Origin: Yponomeuta sedellus
Taxonomy: Eukaryota > Arthropoda > Insecta > Lepidoptera > Yponomeutidae
Assembly (NCBI GenBank): GCA_934045075.1
Contig: OW203751.1
Span: 6,645,822 to 6,709,821, forward strand
DNA: 64,000 bases
Reading direction: 5' to 3'
Position numbers and translations under genes: made by a program. Position 1 is the stretch's first letter. Every line of letters starts with the position of its first letter. Shown piece by piece: positions 61,001 through 64,000 of this stretch. The notes below the pieces were generated by a model that was not told the DNA's origin, searched no databases, and saw only the letters and a list, made by a program, of their open reading frames with translations.

Positions 61001-61902
61001 GGCATTTTTCCGAGCGCTTCCGTGCTTCGCAAGGCACGATAAGCCGTTGGTGCCGGCTGTCATATAATGGCAGTCGTTAAGCCATGTCAGAATCCTTATG
61101 GGCGGCTTGATAACTTCTGACAGTAAGACACGCCACTGCCTTACAATCCTCCACCAACCCGGACTTGGCTTCCGTGGTGGAGTATGGCCTAACCTTGCTG
61201 CAATGGAAGAGACCGGTGCCCCAGCAGTGGGGACATACGAAGGGTTGATACCATTGCTACTGTTAAGTAGTTATTAATTACACTATCTTTATTTTTAATG
61301 CACTAACCCGTGCTAAGGAACAAATTCAAAAACCTATTTAGAGGCTAAAAATTTCACCCATGCCGGGATTCGAACCCGCAACCTCTGGCTATCCGTACCA
61401 GCGCTCTACCAATTGAGCCAATGGGCGACTCACGGCATCAGTGAAATTTCAGTAAAAATTTAAATTTTTAGCCTCTAAATAGGTTTTTGAATTTGTTCCT
61501 TAGCACGGGTTAGTGCATTAAAAATAAAAATAGTGTAATCATGTGGGTACAGTGATATCGTTCCGATGTTAAAACCTAACTGCAAAGTAGGTAGTCGGGG
61601 CTGTAAGTAATGCAATTTGCTTAAGTCAGATGTCGCTGCCTGTACGTAATACAGAGAATATTGTAAAGAGGTTCGAAATTTCACTGATGCCGTGAGTCGC
61701 CCATTGGCTCAATTGGTAGAGCGCTGGTACGGATAGCCAGAGGTTGCGGGTTCGAATCCCGGCATGGGTGAAATTTTTAGCCTCTAAATAGGTTTTTGAA
61801 TTAGTTATTAATTGTTTAAAGTATATAATTTCAACTCGCGATTTCGAAGTTTTCGTTTTTTTCAACTTACCGATCGTAGAAGCCGGAAGTGGGTCTCAAC
61901 AT
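39191..61902 (-). CDS. RAPSN: Rapsyn homologue: TPR and RING-H2 synaptic scaffold (whole spliced gene, 3' end not found)
   Basis: Rapsyn clusters nicotinic acetylcholine receptors at synapses; its TPRs self-associate and bind receptor, and its RING acts as an E3 ligase. Joining first exon 60353-60390 (or 61871-61902) with 59907-60007, 59342-59514, 58782-58933, 57261-57383, 56199-56382, 55427-55524, 53291-53393, 48399-48508, 46435-46615, 42624-42814 and 39191-39332 keeps one frame through all GT-AG junctions, at least 532 codons with the E1b start. The N-terminal extension of about 100 residues, with a Ser/His/Arg-rich part, is longer than in vertebrates. Helical TPR-type repeats follow from IERGVRLYSQNEQRQAVKVW (vertebrate [20 protein letters not shown]) through YLNLARAHQ, KAMDGFQKALTLAQ and DYERAVACAARA. 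The RING-H2 is split between the last two exons (CARC, CNHIVH, then C and CNEC). A Pro/Ala-rich tail ends at a strong GTGAGT donor, so at least one more exon is expected below 39191; none was identified. Confidence 0.87.
39365..39650 (+). mobile_element. 5S-derived SINE with small deletions
   Basis: GAGTTAAGCAACAACAGGCG is followed by a shortened GGATGGGTGAC region, then the normal body to GGTGGATTATGGCCTA. Confidence 0.75.
39733..39798 (-). pseudogene. Copy of the rapsyn exon 12 acceptor edge
   Basis: TTTAGCAG then TTACCTCCCTGAAACG parallels the exon 12 start (ACAG then TTGCCTCCCTGAATCG). The zinc-ligand Cys codon is Tyr and an in-frame TGA follows. The matching intron flank AAAACAAGAT is also duplicated. 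Confidence 0.7.
39815..39965 (+). pseudogene. Probable LINE C-terminal fragment
   Basis: DDKRARGRAPTRRSDVIKAA and GGSVASTCQVCA resemble the GRPxxRWxDxIKxxAG segment of LINE C-termini. Confidence 0.5.
40405..40585 (+). pseudogene. RTE-type LINE 3' fragment
   Basis: VGRPPTRWDDDLRKTAGRCW, MRQAEDRALWRSLGEG and the tail GGCTAGGTCCAGCTGTGGAC with GAAGAAGAAG. Confidence 0.75.
40872..40935 (-). pseudogene. Echo of rapsyn exon 11 3' end, third (most distant) copy
   Basis: CTCTGCAACCATATCGTGCA and CCAGGC|GTGAGT match the exon 11 end and donor. The upstream part has diverged. Confidence 0.65.
41165..41450 (+). pseudogene. RTE-type LINE 3' fragment
   Basis: SKLKWQWAGHISRRTDNRWS, KRVLEWRPRLGKRSVGRPPT and CVDDLRKTAGRCRMRQ, then the tail GTCCAGCAGTGGACTAATAT with AGCCTGACGACAG. 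This tail is shared with the SINE that follows. Confidence 0.8.
41460..41725 (+). mobile_element. RTE-tailed SINE, complete copy
   Basis: GGTGTCGGCCTAGAGAATAG head, GGCGACTAAGGGACCCAAAC middle, and the tail GTCCAGCAGTGGACTAATAT with GAAGAAGAAG. Confidence 0.75.
41735..41945 (-). pseudogene. Echo of rapsyn exon 11 3' end plus flank, second copy
   Basis: GAGCCGCTCGCGTCGCTGCC, then CACCAGGC|GTGAGTACCC. The predicted peptide is PCNHTVHQA, one residue off the exon. The flank CTTTATCCATGGTTATTTTC is shared with 42205-42430. Confidence 0.75.
42205..42430 (-). pseudogene. Echo of rapsyn exon 11 3' end plus flank, first copy
   Basis: GCCGAGCCGCTCGCGTCGCT to CACCAGGC|GTGAGTACCC encodes AEPLASLPCNHIVHQA, identical in protein to exon 11 with the donor intact. 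No acceptor was seen upstream. Confidence 0.8.
42624..42814 (-). CDS. RAPSN: Rapsyn exon 11 (helix and first half of RING-H2)
   Basis: The exon is 191 nt, phase 0 to phase 2, donor GTGAGT. It is extremely GC-rich. LRLAEIYTSLGDAGAAGRQ is followed by CCARCREPLAEQPEPLASLP and CNHIVHQA, giving the first Cys pair and the C-x-H-x2-H ligands of a RING-H2. Three partial copies of its 3' end lie downstream. A long (CATA)n tract starts about 20 bp upstream of its acceptor. Confidence 0.9.
42835..43088. repeat. (CATA)n microsatellite
   Basis: About 250 bp of CATA/TACA repeats with short CA and TACG interruptions, starting about 20 bp upstream (transcript sense) of the exon 11 acceptor. Long frames across it are repeat artefacts. 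Confidence 0.95.
43091..43280 (-). pseudogene. RTE-type LINE 3' fragment
   Basis: The minus strand encodes VLEWRPRLGKRSVGRPLTRW, DDDLRKTAGRCWMRQAEDRA and LWRS, then the 3' tail with GAAGAAGAT. Confidence 0.75.
43380..43570 (+). repeat. Retroposon-like 3' UTR tail
   Basis: AT-rich sequence ending AGCAAATAAAATGTTTTATC followed by TTTATTTTATC, typical of a LINE 3' end with short repeats. Confidence 0.45.
43570..43745 (-). repeat. TE fragment, 'GGGATACAGGCG' family, reverse
   Basis: CCACGCCTGTCTCCCAGAGG, CGTTTCCGGGTACTTTTTAT and CATCCCCTGTT mirror 10195-10345. Confidence 0.65.
43835..44210. mobile_element. MITE copy C, left part
   Basis: TTAAGGCGTTTCGGGGCGCC and AACTAGAGCC match copies A and B. 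A retroposon tail (AATAAAGTGTTCTCTATCTA) is inserted and the right end is lost at a tRNA-like element. Confidence 0.55.
44210..44325 (+). mobile_element. tRNA-like unit, solo
   Basis: GAGTCGCCCATTGGCTCAAT, GGTAGAGCGCTGGTACGGAT, GGGTTCGAATCCC and the CTCTAAATAGGTTTTTAAAT tail. The body is absent. Confidence 0.75.
44553..45005 (+). pseudogene. C-terminal domain of a retroelement polyprotein
   Basis: The 150-codon frame contains KRPDGMTLIPWKNGRSLVSD followed by TCVDT, then FVPFGVETLGPWSPEARLLF and ISLAIQRGNAASLLGT. I recognise this as a C-terminal module found after the RT in invertebrate retroelement proteins. The RPDG...D pattern suggests a restriction-like nuclease fold, which is inference. 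The RT is missing, so it is a fragment. A mariner begins 22 bp downstream. Confidence 0.55.
45027..46227 (+). mobile_element. mariner element with intact terminal repeats
   Basis: CTTATGTATGCGGAAT at 45027-45042 is exactly mirrored at 46212-46227 and flanked by TA on both sides. The total is about 1.2 kb, normal for mariner. The transposase inside is broken. Confidence 0.9.
45148..46095 (+). pseudogene. mariner transposase, inactive
   Basis: The N-terminal part (45148-45618) shows the HTH region (LTRENIRAMIYYDFRRGLTQ, TTVYYWFSEFNRGRS). GDESW with the first catalytic Asp is at about 45636, followed at once by a TAG stop. ILHHDNASCHTS with the second Asp lies in another frame at about 45890. 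The segment that should carry the third Asp (YSPDLAP...FLFP) is deleted between GSIYS and the FPNVKNKLRGQRF-like tail. At least two frameshifts, one stop and the deletion make it non-functional. Confidence 0.88.
46435..46615 (-). CDS. RAPSN: Rapsyn exon 10 (TPR)
   Basis: The exon is 181 nt, phase 2 to phase 0, acceptor TTTCAG and donor GTAGGT. It encodes HYEVAMGAGQSLGDRLAQME and CLEALRLQGRICNCRPLEF, corresponding to the last TPR-like helices before the RING. Confidence 0.87.
46652..46740. repeat. Possible hAT-type terminus
   Basis: CAGTGGCGTAACTATGGGGT with GGGGCCCC resembles common hAT MITE ends. The other end was not found. Confidence 0.35.
46915..47340 (-). mobile_element. Solo Penelope terminal region
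   Basis: It matches 37440-37830 over GGAATCAGGCGTTACTTTGC, CACAAGCACCATGCGG, ACCGCCCTCCCTCC and CGGTCATTATTGTTTTGCG. No coding part is attached. It contains a complete hammerhead-like core. Confidence 0.75.
47095..47158 (-). ncRNA. Hammerhead ribozyme-like motif
   Basis: Read 5'-3' on the minus strand: stem I ACTTGTGAG, CTGAGGA, stem II TGCCTC-GTGTTA-GAGGCG, GAAA, a short stem III (CGCG-TCG-CGTG), the GTT cleavage triplet, and the stem I partner CTCACACAAGT. Core bases fit CUGANGA and GAAA. Hammerheads in Penelope terminal regions are established knowledge. Activity here is inferred. Confidence 0.72.
47405..47725 (+). repeat. Non-coding TE repeat, reverse copy at 62290
   Basis: CTATTGCCTGCGACGCCGTC and CAAAATTTCAGGTTCCTAGG, CCAACGGCTTGGGCTGGGCG, ATGAGTGAGTCAGTCAGTCA. 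Confidence 0.6.
47755..48370 (+). pseudogene. LINE C-terminal fragment split by a 5S-derived SINE
   Basis: The left part has TCACCTGGCAAGGCGGAAAG and the right part a frame with SDEIVES-like residues, then a tail GGCCTATACCTAGCAGTGGG. Without the SINE and one 12-bp repeat it reads RDGRSVGRPVARLSDEIVE, a typical LINE C-terminus. Confidence 0.65.
47879..48247 (-). mobile_element. 5S rRNA-derived SINE, complete with 12-bp target duplication
   Basis: AGTAGCCCGATT flanks it on both sides (47867-47878 and 48248-48259). The minus strand starts CGAAGCGCTCGTGGCCTAGG and has ATCACTTGAGTTAAGCAACA, GGCGCGGTCAGGTGCA and the internal GTGACCGTCCCGTGACTAC. It ends AGAGACCCGTGCATTGGGG. Confidence 0.85.
48399..48508 (-). 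CDS. RAPSN: Rapsyn exon 9 (TPR)
   Basis: The exon is 110 nt, phase 0 to phase 2, acceptor TTTACAG and donor GTGAGT. It encodes EALRLAAVAGDQGCYARAVR and IAGDVYRRKCDIGKAL, aligning with vertebrate ADIHRSRGDLETAF. Confidence 0.87.
48590..49895. mobile_element. Element with inverted TAGGGGAGTGGGGGG ends
   Basis: TTAGGGGAGTGGGGGGTAAT at about 48591 is mirrored by ATTCCCCCCACTCCCCTA ending about 49890. A short frame inside (49589-49789, LWQKWLDWFLDDKNLRLSN) may be a transposase remnant. The superfamily was not recognised. Confidence 0.55.
49900..51280. other. Rapsyn intron sequence, no gene seen
   Basis: AT-rich with a CA-rich stretch (50815-50935, CACACACAT-type) and a palindrome near 50155-50205 (AACCAGATATCTCAAATA / GTTATCTGGT). 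No exon. Confidence 0.5.
51285..51497. mobile_element. Fold-back tRNA-like palindrome
   Basis: A minus-strand tRNA-like 3' half with its flank (51330-51406) is joined, almost without a loop, to a plus-strand copy (51407-51490). The centre is GCGCTCAATTGGTAGAGCGC. Arms of about 75 bp are nearly perfect. Confidence 0.85.
51715..51862. repeat. Inverted-repeat element around GCGGAACCGTCATTGCAA
   Basis: GTGCGGAACCGTCATTGCAA is mirrored by TTTGCAATGACAGCCTTTCC and GCAC. The centre is GC-rich (CCTTCGGCTGCGCCTCGG). Confidence 0.6.
52237..52420 (-). repeat. 5S-derived SINE, 3' part
   Basis: CAACCCTTGTATGCCCCCAA, CTCTTCCTGCACCGCAGG, GTCCGGGTTGGTGGAGGATT and CTGACGTGGCTTAGCGACTT. Confidence 0.7.
52425..52720 (-). 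repeat. LINE-type 3' UTR, reverse
   Basis: It begins with a short tandem GAATGAATGAAA and TTTTTATTTCAGAC, the mirror of a CR1-like 3' end. No coding part was recognised. Confidence 0.45.
53291..53393 (-). CDS. RAPSN: Rapsyn exon 8 (TPR)
   Basis: The exon is 103 nt, phase 2 to phase 0, acceptor CCCCCAG and donor GTGAGT. It encodes AADLNTRLHRVALLQMAAAL and RSRGELGDAHDYCN, in line with vertebrate [20 protein letters not shown]. Confidence 0.87.
53560..53785 (+). mobile_element. RTE-tailed SINE, 5'-truncated
   Basis: TCTTCCCGCGGGTGTCGTAA, GGCGACTAAGGGACACAAAC and the tail AGCAGTGAACTAATATAGCC with GAAGAATAAG. Confidence 0.7.
54143..54453. mobile_element. MITE with CAGAGTGCTTAGTGCGAG termini (empty piggyBac site)
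   Basis: CAGAGTGCTTAGTGCGAGTT at the left is mirrored exactly by AACTCGCACTAAGCACTCTG at the right. The CAG...CTG ends suggest a hAT-type MITE. It contains an uninterrupted TTAA at 54226-54229 that is occupied in the second copy near the window end. Confidence 0.8.
54472..54705 (+). mobile_element. tRNA-derived SINE, copy 2
   Basis: GGTGGCGCAGCGGTTTGGCA, CTCGGGTTCGATCCCCG and the body GTCTTGGATGTTATCTATG match 9377. It runs straight into a TTTG repeat. Confidence 0.8.
54700..54900 (+). repeat. (TTTG)n microsatellite at the SINE 3' end
   Basis: More than 40 uninterrupted GTTT units followed by about eight ATTT units, directly continuing the SINE tail. The FVCL-type frames are artefacts. Confidence 0.95.
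55427..55524 (-). CDS. RAPSN: Rapsyn exon 7 (TPR)
   Basis: The exon is 98 nt, phase 0 to phase 2. It encodes VYVGLSELWRRLRDYERAVA and CAARACDLGRGP, matching the vertebrate GSFYAQVKDYEKAL repeat. The donor is GTGTGT. Confidence 0.87.
55585..55685 (-). repeat. RTE-type LINE tail fragment
   Basis: CAGCCTGTACTCGTCCAATG and ATTGGCCTCTTCCAAGAC resemble the reverse of the RTE 3' end. Confidence 0.45.
55975..56105 (-). pseudogene. Echo of rapsyn exon 6 3' part
   Basis: GGCCATGGACGGCTTCCAG, CTCTGGCGCAGAGTCGCAG and GAACTGTTACTGCAG|GTGATG copy exon 6. Two single-base losses break the frame and the donor has changed from GTGAGG. The flanking GTTTGAGGTGAATA is shared with the exon 6 intron. Confidence 0.85.
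56199..56382 (-). CDS. RAPSN: Rapsyn exon 6 (TPR)
   Basis: The exon is 184 nt, phase 2 to phase 0, acceptor CTCCCCAG and donor GTGAGG. It encodes ALSYARHALYNDCGGG and LGAFSKAMDGFQKALTLAQS. A degraded copy of its 3' two thirds lies at 55975-56105. Confidence 0.9.
56797..56998 (-). mobile_element. tRNA-derived SINE, second family, copy 2
   Basis: GGGGTTCGAACCCGGGACCT and CGCTACCGCTACGCCACAGA are the reverse of a tRNA-like head. The tail has ATAGGATACCCTGTGTCGTG-like sequence matching 16914-17110. Confidence 0.75.
57261..57383 (-). CDS. RAPSN: Rapsyn exon 5 (TPR)
   Basis: The exon is 123 nt, phase 2 to phase 2. It encodes ESLEFANRQLGISEELDSAP and AYLNLARAHQTLGGLD, matching the vertebrate SYLNLARSNEKL segment. 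Confidence 0.9.
57460..57635. mobile_element. Fold-back tRNA-like palindrome
   Basis: ACCTATTTAGAGGCTGAAAA and CCCATGCCGGGACTCGAACC are mirrored at once by GTGCGAGTCCCGGCATGGGC and CTCTAAATAGGTTTTTAAAA, with a loop of about 8 nt (CACGATTA). Confidence 0.85.
58050..58135 (-). pseudogene. Echo of rapsyn exon 4 3' half, copy 3
   Basis: TTTTACTCAGCCATCTATAG, GCTCACATGGACTTCGGGGA and GTATAA|GTCAGG. An in-frame disruption and an altered donor are present. Confidence 0.7.
58240..58315 (-). pseudogene. Echo of rapsyn exon 4 3' half, copy 2
   Basis: It encodes TLFSHLSQAYMDFGEY with a GTGAGA donor in the same phase as exon 4 (LLGHLYQAYMDFGKY). The frame is open over this stretch. No acceptor was recognised upstream. 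Confidence 0.8.
58636..58705 (-). pseudogene. Echo of rapsyn exon 4 3' half, copy 1
   Basis: TACGACACCGGACTGGATAC, TACATGGACTTGGGGAAGTT and TAG|GTTACG, with internal deletions relative to exon 4. Confidence 0.75.
58782..58933 (-). CDS. RAPSN: Rapsyn exon 4 (first TPR)
   Basis: The exon is 152 nt, phase 0 to phase 2. IERGVRLYSQNEQRQAVKVW corresponds to vertebrate rapsyn [20 protein letters not shown], followed by FALLGHLYQAYMDFGKY. Three decayed copies of its 3' half lie downstream in the next intron (58055-58700). Confidence 0.9.
59180..59300. repeat. Short repeated GATCTAGGTTGACCTTGA motif
   Basis: The motif occurs twice about 65 bp apart with several GATCTAG-like half repeats between, next to rapsyn exon 3. 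Confidence 0.6.
59342..59514 (-). CDS. RAPSN: Rapsyn exon 3
   Basis: The exon is 173 nt, phase 1 to phase 0, acceptor TTACCAG and donor GTGAGA. It encodes ELYPFAEEYSNGGGELTRNG and ends SRLHQYLATRK, leading directly into the first TPR. Confidence 0.83.
59545..59880 (+). repeat. Divergent 5S-derived SINE
   Basis: The head is degenerate (GCTGCTCGTGACCCAGGC). The body GATGGCAGTCGTTAAGCCAA, CAATCCGGACTTGGCC and tail CAGCAGTGGAGACAAACAAG are clear. Confidence 0.65.
59907..60007 (-). CDS. RAPSN: Rapsyn exon 2 (N-terminal extension)
   Basis: The exon is 101 nt, phase 2 to phase 1. It encodes DVPAHQLSATRLLSSPDPSR and a His/Arg/Glu-rich run. The acceptor is CCGCAG and the donor GTAATA. This part has no counterpart in vertebrate rapsyn known to me. 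Confidence 0.75.
60045..60095 (-). repeat. TE fragment, 'GGGATACAGGCG' family, reverse
   Basis: ATAACCTCACGCCTGTATCC and CAGAGGGGTAGGCTG match the reverse of the 10195 repeat end. Confidence 0.6.
60353..60390 (-). CDS. RAPSN: Rapsyn candidate first exon 1b
   Basis: The ATG at 60390 encodes MSWDSIESRDFL plus two bases and ends at a GTTGGT donor in phase 2, compatible with exon 2. The upstream minus-strand sequence is GC-rich, as expected for a 5' UTR. The donor is weaker than that of exon 1a. Both first exons may be used by alternative promoters. Confidence 0.45.
60395..60715. repeat. Three degenerate CpG-rich units upstream of rapsyn exon 1b
   Basis: GGCGCCGGGG(A/G)-type, CGCCGACGAA and CCCTCTCACTCGCGC recur at about 60420, 60528 and 60655. 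The spacing is about 105-125 bp. Confidence 0.65.
60847..60885. repeat. Fragment of the TAGTCTGTTAGC MITE
   Basis: CAGTCTGTTAGCTTTTAAAA and TATACCTCGGC match the left end of 15864-16053. Confidence 0.6.
60890..61258 (+). mobile_element. 5S-derived SINE, full length
   Basis: GAAGCGCTCGTGGCCTAGGC, GTTAAGCAACAACAGGCGCG, GTCAGGTACAGGATGGGTGA, a complete body and the tail CAGCAGTGGGGACATACGAA. Confidence 0.85.
61280..61800. mobile_element. Inverted pair of tRNA-like elements
   Basis: A minus-strand unit (about 61355-61435) and a plus-strand unit with full body (61480-61800) share CACTAACCCGTGCTAAGGAA and its mirror. The tRNA-like parts are nearly identical to those at 12140 and 44212. Confidence 0.8.
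61871..61902 (-). CDS. RAPSN: Rapsyn candidate first exon 1a
   Basis: This short exon from an in-frame ATG encodes MLRPTSGFYD plus two bases and ends at a GTAAG donor in phase 2, which fits the next exon. An in-frame TAA lies upstream. If the exon is internal, a CTGCAG acceptor near 61941 would instead give SREPELEVFKSMLRPTSGFYD. It is an alternative to the first exon at 60353. Confidence 0.5.
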
Positions 61903-62019
61903 CGACTTGAACACTTCCAACTCGGGTTCCCGGCTCTGCAGGTCCGAACATTATGAAGCCTTCCCGTGATCTGCGCAATAGAACAAAGTTTCAAGTCTTT
62001 ATTTGTCAGCAAACACGGT

Positions 62020-62230
62020 TATACTCTTTTTAATACACAAACCCGTGCTGAGGACAACTTTATAAACCTATTTAGAGGCTAAAAATTCCACCCATGCCGG
62101 GATTCGAACCCGCGACCTCTGGCTATCCGTGCCAGCGCTCTTTCCAACTGAGCCAATGGGCGACTCACCGGCATCAATGCAATTTTGAACATCTTTACAA
62201 TATTCTCTATATTACGTACAGGTAGATTTT
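62020..62230 (-). mobile_element. tRNA-like element, minus orientation
   Basis: AACCCGTGCTGAGGAC, GGGATTCGAACCCGCGACCT, GCCAGCGCTCTTTCCAACTG and part of the body to ATATTACGTACAGG. Confidence 0.75.
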
Positions 62231-62289
62231 ACAATATACATTGTTATGGACAAGCGTGTAGAACCAGAATTTGGTATATAAATCTTATA

Positions 62290-62480
62290 TATTATATAAA
62301 TAAAATTCAAAGTCCTGAATGACTAGATCTCTCATCAACGCCCAGCCGAAGCCGTTGGACCTAGGAAGCTGAAATTTTGCACAGAGGGTCTATGAAAAAT
62401 GTAGGCAAGGAATAAGACCGAATTTTTTGAAATTCAACCCCTAAGGGGGCGCAAAGGCTTGCCAAAATTTGTATGGGAGG
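62290..62480 (-). repeat. Non-coding TE repeat, reverse of 47405-47725
   Basis: CTCATCAACGCCCAGCCGAA, GCCGTTGGACCTAGGAAGCT and GAAATTCAACCCCTAAGGGG. Confidence 0.65.
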
Positions 62481-62489
62481 TGTCCGATT

Positions 62490-63020
62490 CATTTGATAAA
62501 TTCTATGTCAGGCAGTGCAAAACAAACCTTGTCATTGCTAAAAATGAAGAAATGCCTCCAACAAAATCGAATCAAATATCTTCACCCCTGAGAAGACAAT
62601 CTTGTGCGAGTAGTGACCGTACAGTGCAAAGGAAACCACGAACTGAAAAGACCTTTGTATAAGATAATCCCACTGCCTAAAGAACCTGAAAATTAGTTAG
62701 TCACAGCGGTTATACAAGTATGAGATTTTACAGTTATATATTATTATTGTGTATGTTTACGTACTAGTGTCAAGTGTGATATTAAACAATTCGTGCATGG
62801 GTGAATATTTTTGTTTAATAGTTTGAATTCAGTTCATATTTTGCAGGTCCAAGCAATTTAAAAAATGTACAGTCCATTGCTATTGAAATTAATGTTTTGC
62901 TATCTATTGAAGTATTTAAAAACAATTGTTTTTGGTGGGCGGACTGTCCGATTCATTGGATAAATTCTATGTCAGGCAGGGCAAAATAAACGATCATAGC
63001 GAGAGGACGTTTTTCATTCA
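62490..63020. other. No gene recognised
   Basis: Short frames only. GATAAATTCTATGTCAGGCA occurs twice (62496 and 62959), a partial duplication of TE-like sequence. Confidence 0.5.
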
Positions 63021-63026
63021 ACAAGC

Positions 63027-63250
63027 CGAGTGCTTAGTGCGAGTTTTTTAACTACTCGATCGCGTTAACGTAAACTCATATTTCTATGGCATCGAGGAAG
63101 CGCCACCTAGCGACAAGTATGGACATTAAAATTGCTGAGTGCGAGTTGTAATGGTTTACGTTGAGAAGTGAACACGTTTACCAGCCAAAACACGAATAAA
63201 CACGAGTGCGAGTTGTACTGTGACAGCGTTTTGCCAGTTCGAACGGTTAA
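63027..63250 (-). mobile_element. Partial copy of the CAGAGTGCTTAGTGCGAG MITE
   Basis: It parallels 54226-54450 in the opposite orientation (GAGTGCTTAGTGCGAGTTTT, CATAGAAATATGAGTTTACG in reverse, GCCAGTTCGAACGG). It stops exactly at TTAA (63247-63250), where piggyBac-like DNA begins. Confidence 0.8.
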
Positions 63251-64000
63251 CACGTTCACGGCGGCACGACTCCTAGTAGATCTCGTACATGACTTTCCAT
63301 TGGCGCGGAGGCGAAATTGTATGGCTGTGCCGTTCGCGCATATGGATTATCTATGGGTTTTTCTCAAGTTAGAGTGAAAGGTCCTAGTGTATCGTGAATA
63401 GGTACTTTAGCCGTAATATTTTTATGAATCAAAACGTACGAGAACTAATACGTCTTGTAGCGTCCAAATGCAAAAAAACTGCATCTAGCGCGTTACGAGA
63501 TCTATAAGTTCTCGTAAAGGATTCGTACGAAACCTGGTGAGAAATCAATTAGTGTTGTGATAGCTTTCCGGGAGTGCATTGTTTTTTTGTTATCATGGAT
63601 CAGAGAAACAGGAAGCGATCTCGTAGAATATTAGAACTGTCGTTCAATAATTCTGAGGAACGTGAAATCGGTATTGAGAACAATAGTGTTTCGACTAGTT
63701 CCGAAGAGACTTCTATTCCTAAGCCCCAGACTCTCTTGCGAAAAGTTTTTCAACGTGCATCAAGAGCCACACGTATTTGCACTAGTCCCAGAAGCGGAAA
63801 AGAAGAGTACATAAAAAAGCCAGAATGTGTATTTTCTTACAACGATAGCAAAAAAGGGATAGATTACAGCGACCAAATGTCTTCTTACTACAGCGCTTTA
63901 AAGCGAGGAATAAAGTGGTACCGGAAATTAATGGTTGAGTTAATTTTTGGAACGGCCTTAATAAACGCGTGGGTGGTCTGGAATAATATAAATGGACAGA
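63247..64000 (+). mobile_element. piggyBac-like element, 5' end (continues beyond the window)
   Basis: It begins at a TTAA with CACGTTCACGGCGG, the position where the underlying MITE homology stops. A leader of about 345 bp precedes the transposase ATG at 63595. The right end is outside the window. Confidence 0.8.
63595..64000 (+). pseudogene. piggyBac transposase, internally deleted, runs off the window
   Basis: The ATG at 63595 opens a frame of at least 135 codons. The first 60 or so residues are polar and Ser/Glu/Arg-rich, like piggyBac N-termini. KKPECVFSYNDSKKGIDYSD and QMSSYYSALKRGIKWYRKLM then correspond to the late part of the DDE domain (the VDxSDQMxxYYS region) and the following helices. 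The catalytic centre with the first Asp residues is missing, so it is probably a deletion derivative. The frame is still open at the window edge. Confidence 0.8.

Overview
This window is nuclear DNA from an insect, almost certainly a moth or butterfly (Lepidoptera). The evidence is spliced genes with GT-AG introns, small GC-rich exons in AT-rich introns, and a very dense load of lepidopteran-type transposable elements (RTE/CR1-like LINEs, Penelope, mariner, piggyBac, hAT, many MITEs and SINEs). The species was not identified. The real protein-coding content is two host genes, both on the minus strand, plus transposon remnants. Almost all other open frames are shadows or simple repeats.

Host gene 1 (7999-20269, minus) is a CUEDC2 homologue. 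Seven exons were reconstructed with intact splice sites and phases, giving 288 residues, close to the vertebrate length. Directly after its TAA stop, in the same frame, about 593 further codons stay open to 6220. This is the most puzzling feature of the window.

Host gene 2 (39191-61902, minus) is a rapsyn homologue (43-kDa receptor-associated protein of the synapse). It has an N-terminal extension, TPR-type helical repeats and a C-terminal RING-H2 finger. Eleven exons (E2-E12) plus two alternative first exons (E1a, E1b) join in phase. The terminal 3' exon was not found. Several of its exons have decayed partial copies ('echo exons') next to them in the introns.

Layout: 1-6.2 kb is intergenic with MITE and tRNA-like elements. 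6.2-20.3 kb is the CUEDC2 locus, its introns filled with a hairpin array, a hAT-like element, a GC-rich 153-bp tandem repeat and SINEs. 20.3-39.1 kb is intergenic, AT-rich and carries nested transposons (a CR1-like LINE inside a SINE inside a MITE; a Penelope element split by a MITE). 39.2-62 kb is the rapsyn locus with RTE fragments, a mariner with intact inverted repeats, a solo Penelope terminal region with a hammerhead-ribozyme-like core, 5S-rRNA-derived SINEs and tRNA-like inverted-repeat elements. 63.2-64 kb is the start of an internally deleted piggyBac inserted at a TTAA inside an older MITE.

No genuine tRNA gene, rRNA gene, CRISPR array or prokaryotic feature was found. No two genes form a pathway. 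The shared theme is small RNA-derived mobile elements (5S-like, tRNA-Ile-like, RTE-tailed, Penelope with ribozyme) packed into two host loci.
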